Source of the DNA: Sphingobacteriaceae bacterium
GTDB lineage: Bacteria; Bacteroidota; Bacteroidia; B-17B0; Aurantibacillaceae
Assembly: GCA_002319075.1 (NCBI GenBank)
Contig: NVQB01000001.1
Coordinates: 4,960,001-5,024,000 of the forward strand
Length of the DNA: 64,000 bases
Reading direction: 5' to 3'
Program-made: the position numbers and the translations under genes
Notes under the pieces: generated by a model
The model's database searches: none
Seen by the model: only the letters and a program-made list of their open reading frames with translations
What the model was told of the DNA's origin: nothing
In this document: in pieces, positions 8,201-17,020 of the stretch
Position numbering within the stretch: the first letter of the stretch is position 1
Layout of the letters: each line of letters starts with the position of its first letter

Positions 8201-10858
8201 GGTGGGGAAAATTCTGACACTAAAATCTTGTCAAACATGTTAAACTTCACAACCGATAAAGACAAATACACAGTAGGCGAAGAAGTGAAACTAACTCTTC
8301 CGTCTCCTCAAAATGGCCGGGCCTTAATTACTATTGAAAATGGCACTAAAGTAATGGAAGCGCATTGGTTAGAAACAGAAAAAGGGAGTACAACTTTCAA
8401 ATTTAAAGTAACACCTCAAATGTCGCCCAATGTCTACGTCCATGTTTCCCTTATGCAACCTCACGCGCGCACAAACGATCTTCCAATTCGCCTGTATGGC
8501 GTATTGCCTGTTACCATTGACGATCCGAATTCACATCTGAAACCTACAATAAAAATGCCGAACGTTATTGAGCCTGAAAAAAACGTGAGTATTGTAATTG
8601 GTGAAGAGAGCAATAGGGAAATGGCCTTTACACTAGCGATTGTGGACGATGGATTGTTGGATATTACACGTTTTAAAACACCTGATCCACACCCAACATT
8701 TTATGCGAAGGAAGCTTTAGGTGTGAAAACGTGGGATGTATACGATAATGTAATCGGGGCGTTTGGCGCTGATTTAGAACGCATTTTAAGTATTGGTGGC
8801 GATGGAAGTGAGATGAATAACGATGGCGCTAAAGCAAACCGGTTTAAACCAATGGTTAAATTCTTCGGCCCCTATCATTTAGGGAAAGGAGAAAAGAAAA
8901 CAATCAGTTTTAAAATGCCGATGTATGTGGGTTCGGTCCGTACTATGGTTATAGCCGGAAATAAAGGCGCATACGGAACAGCCGAGAAAACAACACCGGT
9001 AAAAGCTCCTCTGATGATCCTTGGAACTCTGCCACGGGTATTGAGTGTTACTGAAGAAGTTAAATTGCCCATCTCTATTTTTGGTGGTGAAGCAAACATT
9101 GGTAACACGCAAGTAAAGATTGAGGTCAATGGTTTATTACAACCAGTAGGCGGCAATGTTAAAACCGTTAGTGTAAATAAAAATGATGAAAAGCTTGTTC
9201 TTTTTGATCTGAAAGTAAAAAATTTAACAGGCATAGCCAAAATAAGAATCACTGCTTCAGGTGGCGGACATTCGGCTACTTACGACATGGAACTCGATGT
9301 GCGAAATCCAAATCCTTACGAAATCACAAGCACAGAATATTGGGTAGATGCCGGTAAAGCGATCAAACAAACATATTCTCCGTCAGGAGTTGCCGGAACA
9401 AATACTGGAGCTTTGGAACTTTCCGCCATTCCTCCCATTAATCTCGAAGAGCGCTTACATTACCTCATTCAATATCCACATGGGTGTATCGAACAAACTA
9501 CCTCTCAAATTTTTGCCCAATTGCACTTGCCTGATATTATGGAGTTAAGTCCTGAACGTAGAACGATTATTGAAACGAATATTAAAGGTGGAATTAATGA
9601 CCTTCGGAAATTTCAGTTAGGTTCAGGAGGATTTGCTTATTGGCCGGGTAATACAGAAGAGAATGACTGGGGCACTTCTTATGCAGGACATTTTATTTTA
9701 TCTGCGGAGAAAAAAGGATACACATTGCCTGCAGGCATGAAAAAAAGTTGGATCAGTTATCAGCAAACTACCGCACAGAATTTCGAAATAAATAAAAGCA
9801 AATTTTACAATAGTGATGAGTTGCAAGCATACCGTTTATATGTGTTGGCGCTCGCAAATAATCCTGTTATGGGAGCTATGAATCGTTTAAGAGAATATAG
9901 CGCTTTAACGAGCCAGGCACGTTGGTTACTGGCAGCAGCTTACGCGCAGGTAGGGCAGTTGGATGAAGCCTCTAAGCTCATCAGTCTGGCAACTACACAA
10001 ATTCCTCCTTATAAAGTAAACTACTACACTTACGGTTCTTCAGATAGAGATATGGCTATCGTTTTGCAAACCCTCTGCCTTTTAAATAAAAAGCAACAAG
10101 CATTTTCTCAGCTTAAAAAAGTTTCGGAATACTTGTCCTCTAAAAGCTGGCTAAGTACTCAAACCACGGCTTTTGGACTCGTTGCTGTTTCTGAGTTTAT
10201 AATGAAGTATGGAGGCTCTTCAGCCATGCAGGCTAAGTGCAATGTTAATGGACAAGATGCGTCTGTAAAAGGTAAAGCTGCGATCTCGCAAATCCCTCTT
10301 ACTTATAAAGGTAACACAGGTGGTTCATTTAGTGTAGAAAATAATGGAAGCGGTATGCTGAATGTAAGATGTGTAAACCGTGGCAAGCCACCCATCGGGC
10401 AGGAGACAGCTGCTGCAGAAAATATTTCTGCATCCGTAATTTACAAAGATATGTCCGGCAACATAATTGATCCTACAGAGCTTCAACAAGGAACAAACAT
10501 TATGATTTCAGTAACAGTTAAAAATCTGGGAATAATGGGGGAGATTCAAAACATTGCCATGATTAATTATATTCCTTCTGGTTGGGAAATTCATAATTCG
10601 CGCATGGATGATAATGAAGCAGTTTTAAAAAATTCATCTTACACTTATCAGGATATTCGCGACGACCGTGTACAAACCTATTTTGATCTGGGGCGCAATG
10701 AGACCAAAACTATTAATATATTGGCTAATGCTAGTTATGAAGGCCGCTTTTATTTGCCGGGCTTAAACGTAGAGGCCATGTACGATAATACGGTTTATGC
10801 AAGAACAAAAGGTCAATGGATTTCAGTTGTAAAAAATAAATCTACAAAAGTTCCCTAA
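5231..10858 (+). CDS. Bacterial alpha-2-macroglobulin family protein
   Basis: About 1875 residues from the ATG at 5231; an in-frame ATG 18 codons upstream would put charged residues before the membrane segment. Residues 7-27 form one hydrophobic segment without a lipobox, so it is probably an inner-membrane-anchored periplasmic protein. Family features: MG-type beta domains, the YGERGVWRPGDSLFLNF block, the MVIAGNKGAYGTAE region and the thioester motif GCIEQ with its cysteine at about residue 1419. Bacterial A2Ms are thought to trap attacking proteases by covalent thioester linkage. E. coli yfhM sits beside pbpC; here pbpC follows after an inserted pseudogene, supporting a shared role in wall protection. 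A Tyr/Asp/Asn-rich insert lies at about residues 473-520. Confidence 0.93.
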   Translation: MSSSKTKKIVLSLAIAAILGFIIYKVIDYRKSGEKSSIESEYSINPAFASYINSFTSGFISTTSTIKVRLNEEFAGSTQLNTPLEETYFSFSPSIEGTTVWRDAQTLEFVPKAPLKPGKNYEATFFLHKLADVKKELKEFEFQFQTIQQSIQLVTNDLKCYHSSDFNFYSLTGHVASADVADKTQIEKSLSASLDGKYLNVKWTHEDNGIMHRYLIDSIERPSDRTATLSVNCNGKDMSVDYSANQNLPVPAKESFVLLNVKVIREGDPFVLLNFSNPIDETTSLEGLISITGLNEVKYIVSHNQVMVYPQNTKTGSYVLKVNEGVKDARGKALGVSSEHSIAFSQVNPAVRFAGGGNILPSSTGLSLPFETVNLRAVDVTIVKIYANNVLQFLQNNTLDSDYQLTQVGKKVVRKRINLGITNPADLGTWKKSALDLSALLKAEPGAIYRVSFSFKKAYSSYPCLGNSNDIEMEELTETEPEEDVSYFNNYNYEYGYNNYYYDGEEEYDWKDRDDPCKSYYYIRSERTVSKNILASDLGLTLKKGNDGSLFVVANDLISTTPLNNVQIELYDYQKQLIQTASTNSDGQVFISPQRTPAFIVAKNDKQFAYLRVDDAGTLPLSMFDVSGAAIKKGLKGFIYGERGVWRPGDSLFLNFILEDKPASIPANHPLSLALFNPQGQLYKRVVANKSVDGFYNFTLATDKNAPTGFWNAEVKVGSVRFNKSLRIETIMPNRLKIELNFGNDKLIQASKSNSIKLHTNWLTGATAKNLAVKMNVALTSAITEFPKFKDYNFDDATQRFEAQNVSVFDGKTDEEGNVSVPLTINLENNAPGMLKAAFNTNVFEPGGAFSVDRYTLNYSPYTYYAGLKLPTGEKNTGILYTGKDHFIEVATVDANGNAVSRPNMKFELYKLEWRWWWDQYENDLANYASDEYHKPVQSQSFSTKNGRANVKVNIHENNWGRYLIRITDMDGGHSTSTTTYFDWSNWMDRGGENSDTKILSNMLNFTTDKDKYTVGEEVKLTLPSPQNGRALITIENGTKVMEAHWLETEKGSTTFKFKVTPQMSPNVYVHVSLMQPHARTNDLPIRLYGVLPVTIDDPNSHLKPTIKMPNVIEPEKNVSIVIGEESNREMAFTLAIVDDGLLDITRFKTPDPHPTFYAKEALGVKTWDVYDNVIGAFGADLERILSIGGDGSEMNNDGAKANRFKPMVKFFGPYHLGKGEKKTISFKMPMYVGSVRTMVIAGNKGAYGTAEKTTPVKAPLMILGTLPRVLSVTEEVKLPISIFGGEANIGNTQVKIEVNGLLQPVGGNVKTVSVNKNDEKLVLFDLKVKNLTGIAKIRITASGGGHSATYDMELDVRNPNPYEITSTEYWVDAGKAIKQTYSPSGVAGTNTGALELSAIPPINLEERLHYLIQYPHGCIEQTTSQIFAQLHLPDIMELSPERRTIIETNIKGGINDLRKFQLGSGGFAYWPGNTEENDWGTSYAGHFILSAEKKGYTLPAGMKKSWISYQQTTAQNFEINKSKFYNSDELQAYRLYVLALANNPVMGAMNRLREYSALTSQARWLLAAAYAQVGQLDEASKLISLATTQIPPYKVNYYTYGSSDRDMAIVLQTLCLLNKKQQAFSQLKKVSEYLSSKSWLSTQTTAFGLVAVSEFIMKYGGSSAMQAKCNVNGQDASVKGKAAISQIPLTYKGNTGGSFSVENNGSGMLNVRCVNRGKPPIGQETAAAENISASVIYKDMSGNIIDPTELQQGTNIMISVTVKNLGIMGEIQNIAMINYIPSGWEIHNSRMDDNEAVLKNSSYTYQDIRDDRVQTYFDLGRNETKTINILANASYEGRFYLPGLNVEAMYDNTVYARTKGQWISVVKNKSTKVP

Positions 10859-10864
10859 TTGTTA

Positions 10865-10905
10865 AACCTTGAAAAATTCAAATGTGATTTGAATTTTTCA
10901 AGGTT
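10865..10905. terminator. Long perfect hairpin between the A2M gene and the pseudogene
   Basis: A 19-bp perfect inverted repeat (arms starting AACCTTGAAAAATTC) with a three-base loop begins seven bases after the A2M stop. On the plus strand ACTGTTTTT follows rather than a pure T run. It can fold from either strand, so it probably ends both the A2M transcript and any transcript of the opposing pseudogene. Confidence 0.65.
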
Positions 10906-10912
10906 ACTGTTT

Positions 10913-12077
10913 TTATATTTTTGGCAAATATTTTGCGATGAATGTTTGTATTCCAACAATAGTTATGTTTTCCTTGGTTTTATAATCAAGGTCTGCTGAA
11001 GAGATAATGAAGTTGTTTTCACAATTTAGATCGGTAACAGAATTATAAAAACCTCTCGATGGAACCGGTGCTTTACTCAGTTTTATTTCAATGCACGCTC
11101 TCACATTACTGCCATGTACAAGTACAAGGTCACATTCTGCGCCAACTTGCGTCCGGTAATAATAGGCGTCAATACGATTGGGCGCAGCATTTATCATTTG
11201 TGACATAACATAACTTTCCCGGGAAGCACCACACTGGGATTGTTCAGTAATTCCTTTTCACTGAATATCCGGAGTAAGTGATGAAGTATACCACTATCAT
11301 TAATATAAACTTTAGGGGACTTCACCAGGAGCTTACCTGCATTTATAAAAAAAGGTGGTAAACGGCGTACCAAAAAGGCACCTTCCAGATAATCTATATC
11401 CCGCTTTATGGTAGTTCCGCTAACATCTAAAGAGCCTCCTGGTTTTTCCGCATTTAATATACTGCCTTGCAGGTGAGCCAGCATCCCCCACAGTTTACGC
11501 ATCACAATTGGAGAAAAATTTATATTAAATAAAATAGCAAGATCCCTTTCAATATAAGTCGTAATAAAGGCATCCAGCCAACCTCAAGCCAGCTCGTACT
11601 CTTTAATGTTAAAGCTTTAGGAAAGCCACCCCTGAACCAGTGTTTTTTAAACGGATCGTATCCGGAAGTTCATGGAGACCTATTGGATTCAAATAAAAAT
11701 AATACACCCGTCCGGCAAGACTTTCTGAAGCTCCTTTTAAGAGTTCAGGTGAAACTGAACCTGTAATAATATAACGCGCAGGTTTTCGATTCTCGTCTAC
11801 CATAGCTCTCAATAACGGAAATAGTCGAGGCATACGCTGTACTTCATCTATTAAAACACATTCATTTAAATAAGAAGAAAGGTAATCTTCAGCATCGCGA
11901 TTTAATGTTTCAAAATCACTATTCTTCTCAAGGTCCATGTAGTGGGTCTTTTTTTAATGATTTCGCTACAATTTTTACAAGTGTTGTCTTTCCTACCTGG
12001 CGAGGCCCCAGGATAACTATCACCGGAAATTCTTTGGCATGTTTTTCTACCTGGGTAATAATAGTCCGTTTTATCAT
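10913..12077 (-). pseudogene. Decayed AAA/DUF4143 ATPase (COG1373 type)
   Basis: One ancestral gene of about 390 codons, read 12077 to 10913, now split over at least five frame segments. Segment 1 starts MIKRTIITQVEKH and carries Walker A GPRQVGKTT. It shifts near 11947 at a seven-A run into MDLEKNSDFETL, which holds Walker B VLIDEVQ and sensor TGSVS. It shifts again near 11646 at a six-A run into HWFRGGFPKAL, near 11583 into WLDAFITTYIERDLA, and near 11220 into ESYVMSQMINAAP. The C-terminal DUF4143 part (QVGAECDLVLVHG, then EIKLS) ends at 10913. Intact relatives are ATPases of unclear, possibly nucleic-acid or stress-related, role. Clean frames on both sides argue against poor sequence. It lies head-on between the A2M gene and pbpC. 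Confidence 0.88.
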
Positions 12078-12095
12078 ATTATAAAATTTCTATAT

Positions 12096-12123
12096 TTTCT
12101 TTCTTTCTTTCTTTCTTTCTTTC
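12096..12123. repeat. Tetranucleotide repeat, seven copies of TTTC
   Basis: Seven perfect TTTC units (GAAA on the minus strand) lie in the divergent gap between pbpC (ATG 12181, 57 bases away) and the pseudogene start (ATG 12077, 18 bases away). Such tracts can change length by slippage. Confidence 0.95.
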
Positions 12124-12180
12124 GTTGATAACACTTTTCCAAACACTCTGAATAAAAAATTAAATTAGTGCGAAAGATCC

Positions 12181-14553
12181 ATGGCTCTAAAACAAAAAAT
12201 AATATCCTTTCTGGGTAGACATAAAATAAAACTAAGTGTTTTATTTTTAGGTGTTTTACTTTTTTGGCTATGGCTTCCGTCGAAACTTTTCGATAAGCCC
12301 TGCAGTTCGGTGCTATTAGACAAGAATGACGAGCTTCTTGCTGCACAAATTGCTTCAGATGGTCAATGGCGTTTTCCGCAAAGTGATTCAATCCCTTATA
12401 AATTTAAAACTTGTATCGTCACTTTTGAAGATGAATATTTCAGTTACCATCCTGGTTTTAATCCGGTGTCTATCTATAATTCATTAAAACGAAATCTACA
12501 CTCCTCTAAAATTAAAAGCGGAGGAAGCACTATTACCATGCAGGTGGCGCGCATGATGCGTAATAATCAAAACAGAAATTATTATCAGAAAATTGTAGAA
12601 ATATTACTTGCTGTTAGAATCGAGGCATCTTATAAAAAAACTTCTATCCTTAATTTGTATTGCAGCAACGCTCCTTTTGGTAGTAACGTGGTTGGCCTTG
12701 CCGCGGCTTCCTGGCGTTATTTTGGCAGAAGTCCCGAAAAATTATCCTGGGCTGAGTCAGCCGTGCTAGCGGTACTCCCTAACGCTCCCTCATTAATCTA
12801 TCCCGGCAAAAATCAGAAGCGCTTATTGAAAAAAAGAAATCGCTTACTGGAAAAGTTATTCAAGAAAAATACGATTGATTCTGCAACCTATCAATTAGCC
12901 ATTCTCGAGCCACTTCCTCACAAACCTTTTCCAATCCCTCAGTTAGCTCCTCATTTGTTAGCTACCTGTGCGGCAAAAAATGGTTCTTCAAAAATTTATC
13001 ACTCCACACTCCTTAAGGATCTTCAACTGCACGTTACAGAATTATTGAATCGTCACAGTCAAAATCTTTCAGCTAACCAGATTCATAATGCCTGTGCTCT
13101 GGTTGTAGAAACAGAAAGCGGAAAAGTTTTGGCTTACGTGGGCAATAGCTTTTCTTCAACAAACGAACATCAAAATTATGTAGATGTAATTCAGGCGCCC
13201 AGAAGCACTGGAAGTATTCTTAAGCCTTTTCTGTACGCTTTTATGTTGAATGAAAATAAACTGCTTCCGGCAAGTTTACTTGAAGATATACCAACACGCA
13301 TAGGGTCTTATGGCCCAAAAAATTTCAGCCTTTCATATGATGGATTAGTTCCGGCAAATCAAGCTATAGCGAGATCTCTAAATATACCCGCCGTGAAAAT
13401 GCTGCAGGATTATGGGGCGCAAAAATTTCATCAACGCTTAAAACAATTAGGGTTTACAACTTTTAAAAGATCCACCGACCGTTACGGGCTATCTTTAATT
13501 TTAGGTGGGGGAGAGGCGAAGCTCTTTGAAATAACTGCTGCTTATTGCTCTATGGCAAGAGCTCTCCTGCATTACTCGAATAAAAGGAATCTTTATGCTG
13601 ATAAAAGTTATCACGCACTGAACTACCTCCGAAATCAGCAGCGCGAAAAAGTTTCCGTAAAATTGAAATCGGACATACTGAATGCATCTGCCATCTACTA
13701 TACTTTTTTAGCAATGACGGAATTATTGCGTCCTCAGGATTATACTGGTTGGGCACAGTTTTTGTCAAAAAGTAAAATCGCCTGGAAAACCGGAACCAGC
13801 TTTGGTTTCAGAGATGCATGGGCTGTTGGTGTCAACCCAAAATACACTGTGGCTATATGGGTTGGAAACGCAGACGGTGAAGGAAGACCAGAATTAACCG
13901 GAACTTCAGCTGCAGCGCCCCTCATGTTTTCCATCTTTAACGTGTTGGAGAATCAGAAATGGTTTCAAAAACCTACATCTGATCTGGAGAAAATAAAAAT
14001 TTGCAAACAAAGTGGATACAAAGCTTCGCAAATTTGTGACCAGACTGAAGTTCGTGACTATCCAAAAGGTGCGCAAAAAACCAGGCCCTGCCCTTTCCAC
14101 AAACTCATACATTTAGATGAGACTGGCATGTATAGAGTGAGCAGTTCCTGTTACCCTGTTTCAAAGATGTTACACCAGGCTTGGTTTATTGCTTCCCCCG
14201 CAGAAGAATATTTTTATAAGCAACACAATATGCAATACAAATCTTTACCTCCTTACCTGTCAGGCTGCGAAAATGAAACGACTCATAAAGAACTTGATAT
14301 TATTTATCCTAAAGAAGGGTTTCAAATTTACGTGCCTGTAGATCAATCAGGTGAGCAAAGCCGTTGTATTTTTAAAGCAACTCATAAAAATCCCAACGCT
14401 ACGCTGTTCTGGCATTTAGATGGCCAATACATTGGAGAAACCCGGAAATTTCATCAGGTGTCAGTTATTCCAAAAAGTGGTCCGCATTTTTGTGAAATTA
14501 CAGATGATCTTGGAGAAAGTGTGAGTTGCAGTTTTTCAGTACTTGCCAAATAA
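12181..14553 (+). CDS. pbpC: Penicillin-binding protein 1C (bifunctional transglycosylase/transpeptidase)
   Basis: 790 residues, close to E. coli PBP1C. One N-terminal membrane helix (about 17-33), then periplasmic domains. Glycosyltransferase GT51: catalytic Glu at about 83 in FEDEYFSYHPG and GGSTITMQ at 114-121, which polymerises lipid II. Transpeptidase: SxxK as S345-I-L-K348, SLN at 399-401 and KTGTS at 536-540. The C-terminal part (about 700-790) fits the BiPBP_C domain found in this subfamily, with cysteines in KICKQSGY and ASQICDQT before it. PBP1C is usually a minor peptidoglycan synthase linked with the YfhM-type A2M, encoded just upstream here. The start ATG has no Shine-Dalgarno. 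Confidence 0.96.
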   Translation: MALKQKIISFLGRHKIKLSVLFLGVLLFWLWLPSKLFDKPCSSVLLDKNDELLAAQIASDGQWRFPQSDSIPYKFKTCIVTFEDEYFSYHPGFNPVSIYNSLKRNLHSSKIKSGGSTITMQVARMMRNNQNRNYYQKIVEILLAVRIEASYKKTSILNLYCSNAPFGSNVVGLAAASWRYFGRSPEKLSWAESAVLAVLPNAPSLIYPGKNQKRLLKKRNRLLEKLFKKNTIDSATYQLAILEPLPHKPFPIPQLAPHLLATCAAKNGSSKIYHSTLLKDLQLHVTELLNRHSQNLSANQIHNACALVVETESGKVLAYVGNSFSSTNEHQNYVDVIQAPRSTGSILKPFLYAFMLNENKLLPASLLEDIPTRIGSYGPKNFSLSYDGLVPANQAIARSLNIPAVKMLQDYGAQKFHQRLKQLGFTTFKRSTDRYGLSLILGGGEAKLFEITAAYCSMARALLHYSNKRNLYADKSYHALNYLRNQQREKVSVKLKSDILNASAIYYTFLAMTELLRPQDYTGWAQFLSKSKIAWKTGTSFGFRDAWAVGVNPKYTVAIWVGNADGEGRPELTGTSAAAPLMFSIFNVLENQKWFQKPTSDLEKIKICKQSGYKASQICDQTEVRDYPKGAQKTRPCPFHKLIHLDETGMYRVSSSCYPVSKMLHQAWFIASPAEEYFYKQHNMQYKSLPPYLSGCENETTHKELDIIYPKEGFQIYVPVDQSGEQSRCIFKATHKNPNATLFWHLDGQYIGETRKFHQVSVIPKSGPHFCEITDDLGESVSCSFSVLAK

Positions 14554-14615
14554 TTAGTTTATTTCTTGCAGCGTTTTCAAATTTTCAAAGTCTTCTTGGT
14601 ATAAATCCAATCGAT

Positions 14616-15854
14616 ATGAAAATAAAAACCCTCACAACCTTAATGCTTGTTGCCTTTATTTTAAGCTCTTGTCTTAAAGATAAAAGGATGAAAACCTACT
14701 CCATTTACCGTTCAGAATATTCCATCAAACCGGAAGTAATGGAAAATGCAAAACTGCAAAGTCCACGAAGTTTGAAAGATCTTGGTAGTTTCGTTTTGTA
14801 CAATAATGCAATGTACATAAACGAGAAGAATAAAGGTATTCACGTTGTAGATTACACTAATCCGGCAAATCCGATAAACAAGGGCTTTATACCAATTCCC
14901 GGCAACAAAGGTTTATCCATTAAAAACAATGTTTTATATGCAGATTGTTATTGCGACCTTTTCGTTTTTAAAATTCAATCTGATCAAAATATCACACTTG
15001 AGAACACGCTCACCAAGGTTTTTCCTTATACTATAAATTACGCAAATGACGACAGTAATTATGTAGCTTTCACATGGATTAAAAAAGATACAACGGTTTC
15101 TCAAAGCGATTATAAAAATCAGCAATATGAGTGCCCTAACTGCGACATGCATTTGTTCAGTTCAATGGCTCAGCCAGGTAACAATAACCCTTCTGGTTCT
15201 ACCTCCGTGGGAAGCAGTATGGCTATTTTTACAATAGTAAATGATTATTTGTACACGGTTGACGATTCAAAATTAAATTCATTTTCTCTGAGCGATGCGC
15301 TTCATCCGGCCAAACTATCGGTTCAACAGATTGGATGGAATGTGGAAACCATTTTTCCATTTAAAGACAAACTTTTTATCGGTTCTATGTCTGGCATGTT
15401 TATTTACGGCCTCACCAATCCTCAAAAGCCAAATTATATCTCACAATTCAATCACATGCGCGTGTGCGACCCGGTTATTGCAGATGATAATTTCGCTTTT
15501 GTAACCCTTAGAAACGGCACTACTTGTGGCGGCACAGTTAACCAATTGGATGTTGTAAATATTAGTACAATTACTTCACCTGTTCTGCTGAAATCATTTC
15601 CATTCACAAATCCGCATGGTTTAAGCAAGGACAAAAATGTAATGTTTGTTTGCGATGGAACCGCTGGTTTAAAAATGATCGATGCCAGTAATGTTAGCAA
15701 CCTGCAGGTGAAACAAACCCTTGCCACTGGCAAGGCAATCGACGTTGTAGCCTACAACAGCAAAGCCTTCGTAATGCTTGAAGACGCTATTAAGATCTAT
15801 TCGTATGACCAACAGTTTGCTTTAACATTATTAGGAACACTTAACAAAAACTAA
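14616..15854 (+). CDS. Lipoprotein with LVIVD-type beta-propeller repeats
   Basis: 412 residues from the ATG at 14616, which gives a lipoprotein signal peptide (lipid Cys at 19 in FILSSC). An upstream in-frame ATG at 14526 overlaps the end of pbpC and would bury the signal. The body shows repeated short blocks such as GIHVVDYTNPANP, FIYGLTNPQKPN and LKMIDASNVSN, typical of LVIVD repeats that fold as a beta-propeller. Two Cys pairs (CYC near residue 110 and ECPNC near 175) could form disulfides or bind metal. Expected on the outer membrane or periplasmic face. It starts 62 bases after pbpC and is followed after 6 bases by a barrel-like protein. Function unknown. Confidence 0.8.
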   Translation: MKIKTLTTLMLVAFILSSCLKDKRMKTYSIYRSEYSIKPEVMENAKLQSPRSLKDLGSFVLYNNAMYINEKNKGIHVVDYTNPANPINKGFIPIPGNKGLSIKNNVLYADCYCDLFVFKIQSDQNITLENTLTKVFPYTINYANDDSNYVAFTWIKKDTTVSQSDYKNQQYECPNCDMHLFSSMAQPGNNNPSGSTSVGSSMAIFTIVNDYLYTVDDSKLNSFSLSDALHPAKLSVQQIGWNVETIFPFKDKLFIGSMSGMFIYGLTNPQKPNYISQFNHMRVCDPVIADDNFAFVTLRNGTTCGGTVNQLDVVNISTITSPVLLKSFPFTNPHGLSKDKNVMFVCDGTAGLKMIDASNVSNLQVKQTLATGKAIDVVAYNSKAFVMLEDAIKIYSYDQQFALTLLGTLNKN

Positions 15855-15860
15855 TTTCTT

Positions 15861-16439
15861 ATGATAAAAATAAACCATCTTTTTATTTTAGTCTTATTCT
15901 TTTCCACCCACCGCCTGCAAAGTCAAATACAGTATGGTGGCATTCAGCAATGCGCCCTTGTTTTTAGCGAGAGTAGAAGCAACCTTGGCTTTCACATGAT
16001 TAACGGTATTCGTTTCAAAAGATTTTTTACAGGAGTAGGAGTGGATGCTGAATTCGCAAGGAGGCAATACTATTATTATTACTACATGCCCGGTTCATTC
16101 AATACTTCCGCGGTATACGCTGATGTTAGATACTACATAAATAAAAAGAAAAATTTTTTCGTTCTCACAGACCTTGGTGCAAATTTCATAACAGAAAGGC
16201 TTTCGTTCGGAGAATCCGGAAAATATAAAAAGCAGGTTGGCTACTATGGCAGTATTGGACTGGGATTCAAAGCCAGGATCGGAAAAGAACTATTTTATTC
16301 ATTCGATGTCAGTTACTGCATGAAACAATCGCGTTATGACTACAGTTACAAAACTTATATTCCAGCGAGAGAGCAGACAGACAAATACGATATTCGAAAA
16401 AACTGTATTCTCGTTAGAATGGGTATTGAAATCTTTTAA
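15861..16439 (+). CDS. Probable outer-membrane beta-barrel protein, unknown function
   Basis: 192 residues. Signal peptide of about 21 residues ending in LQSQ. The rest alternates polar and aromatic residues in strands (GVGVDAEFARRQYYYY, SAVYADVRYYI, GYYGSIGLGFKARIG, FYSFDVSYCM) and ends in phenylalanine, as outer-membrane barrels do. It has a run of six tyrosines. Six bases after the LVIVD lipoprotein gene and 21 bases before a small Cys-containing lipoprotein, so probably one operon. I do not recognise a named family. Confidence 0.7.
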   Translation: MIKINHLFILVLFFSTHRLQSQIQYGGIQQCALVFSESRSNLGFHMINGIRFKRFFTGVGVDAEFARRQYYYYYYMPGSFNTSAVYADVRYYINKKKNFFVLTDLGANFITERLSFGESGKYKKQVGYYGSIGLGFKARIGKELFYSFDVSYCMKQSRYDYSYKTYIPAREQTDKYDIRKNCILVRMGIEIF

Positions 16440-16460
16440 AAGAAACTTAAAATTTTTACA

Positions 16461-16673
16461 ATGAAAATTTATAAAACAACTACATTACTATTTTTAATAA
16501 TTGCTCTGAGCAACTGTAAAAAAGATTACACCTGCCAATGCAGAAATCCTGGCGGGATTACCGCAACCTATAAGTTCACAGAAACCAAAACAAAAGCGAA
16601 ATCTATTTGCGATAAACACAATGATGAAGAAAATTCTATTCCCTGGTCAGAAAGCTATTGTGAATTAAAATAA
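16461..16673 (+). CDS. Small Cys-rich lipoprotein, unknown function
   Basis: 70 residues with a lipoprotein signal (lipid Cys at 19 in IALSNC). The mature part of about 52 residues has four further cysteines, in YTCQC, KSICDK and ESYCELK, so it may be disulfide-bonded. Third gene of the envelope cluster after the LVIVD lipoprotein and the barrel; a terminator follows at once. No family recognised. Confidence 0.7.
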   Translation: MKIYKTTTLLFLIIALSNCKKDYTCQCRNPGGITATYKFTETKTKAKSICDKHNDEENSIPWSESYCELK

Positions 16674-16691
16674 TTTTACCCAACATGTCTA

Positions 16692-16730
16692 AAAGGTCGT
16701 TTTCATTTTGAAAATGACCTTTCTCTTTTT
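16692..16730 (+). terminator. Terminator of the envelope cluster
   Basis: A stem of about 13 bp (AAAGGTCGTTTTC pairing with GAAAATGACCTTT, one mismatch) is followed by TCTCTTTTT. It ends the transcript of the small lipoprotein gene. Confidence 0.8.
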
Positions 16731-17020
16731 AAGAAAGTCAAATTTTTTTAACATCTTATCGATAAATTCCTGATAGAGTTGAAGTTATCGAAAAATCCCA
16801 ATTTTATCTGGATGATTTGGTCCAAAACGCAAAACCGCTTCAGGACTGTTAAAAATCTCAACATCTTATTTATCAAGTCTTTAAAATATCAAATTTCCCC
16901 TGACAATTCCCTTATTCTGACTATATTTGTACCCCGTTTTAACTGAGGCTTAAGACGAAAAATCATTAATGTTTAATCTCTCAAACCAGCCTTAGAGGTT
17001 TGATACAATTTAAAAAAAGA
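16731..17020 (+). promoter_or_regulatory. rpsA upstream region with TATATTTG promoter element
   Basis: No gene is seen. A perfect TAnnTTTG element (TATATTTG) lies at 16922-16929, giving an rpsA leader of about 85 bases. The -33 position reads CTG rather than TTG. A 10-base direct repeat (AACATCTTAT) occurs at 16750 and 16860; its meaning is unknown. Confidence 0.65.

Noticed and set aside
8875-9252. Minus-strand open frame inside the alpha-2-macroglobulin gene
   Set aside because: It lies fully within a strongly conserved gene, has no recognisable motif and is a frame shadow.
12074-12391. Minus-strand frame across the TTTC repeat and the start of pbpC
   Set aside because: The repeat gives a low-complexity KKERKKERK tail and the rest opposes the PBP1C coding sequence.
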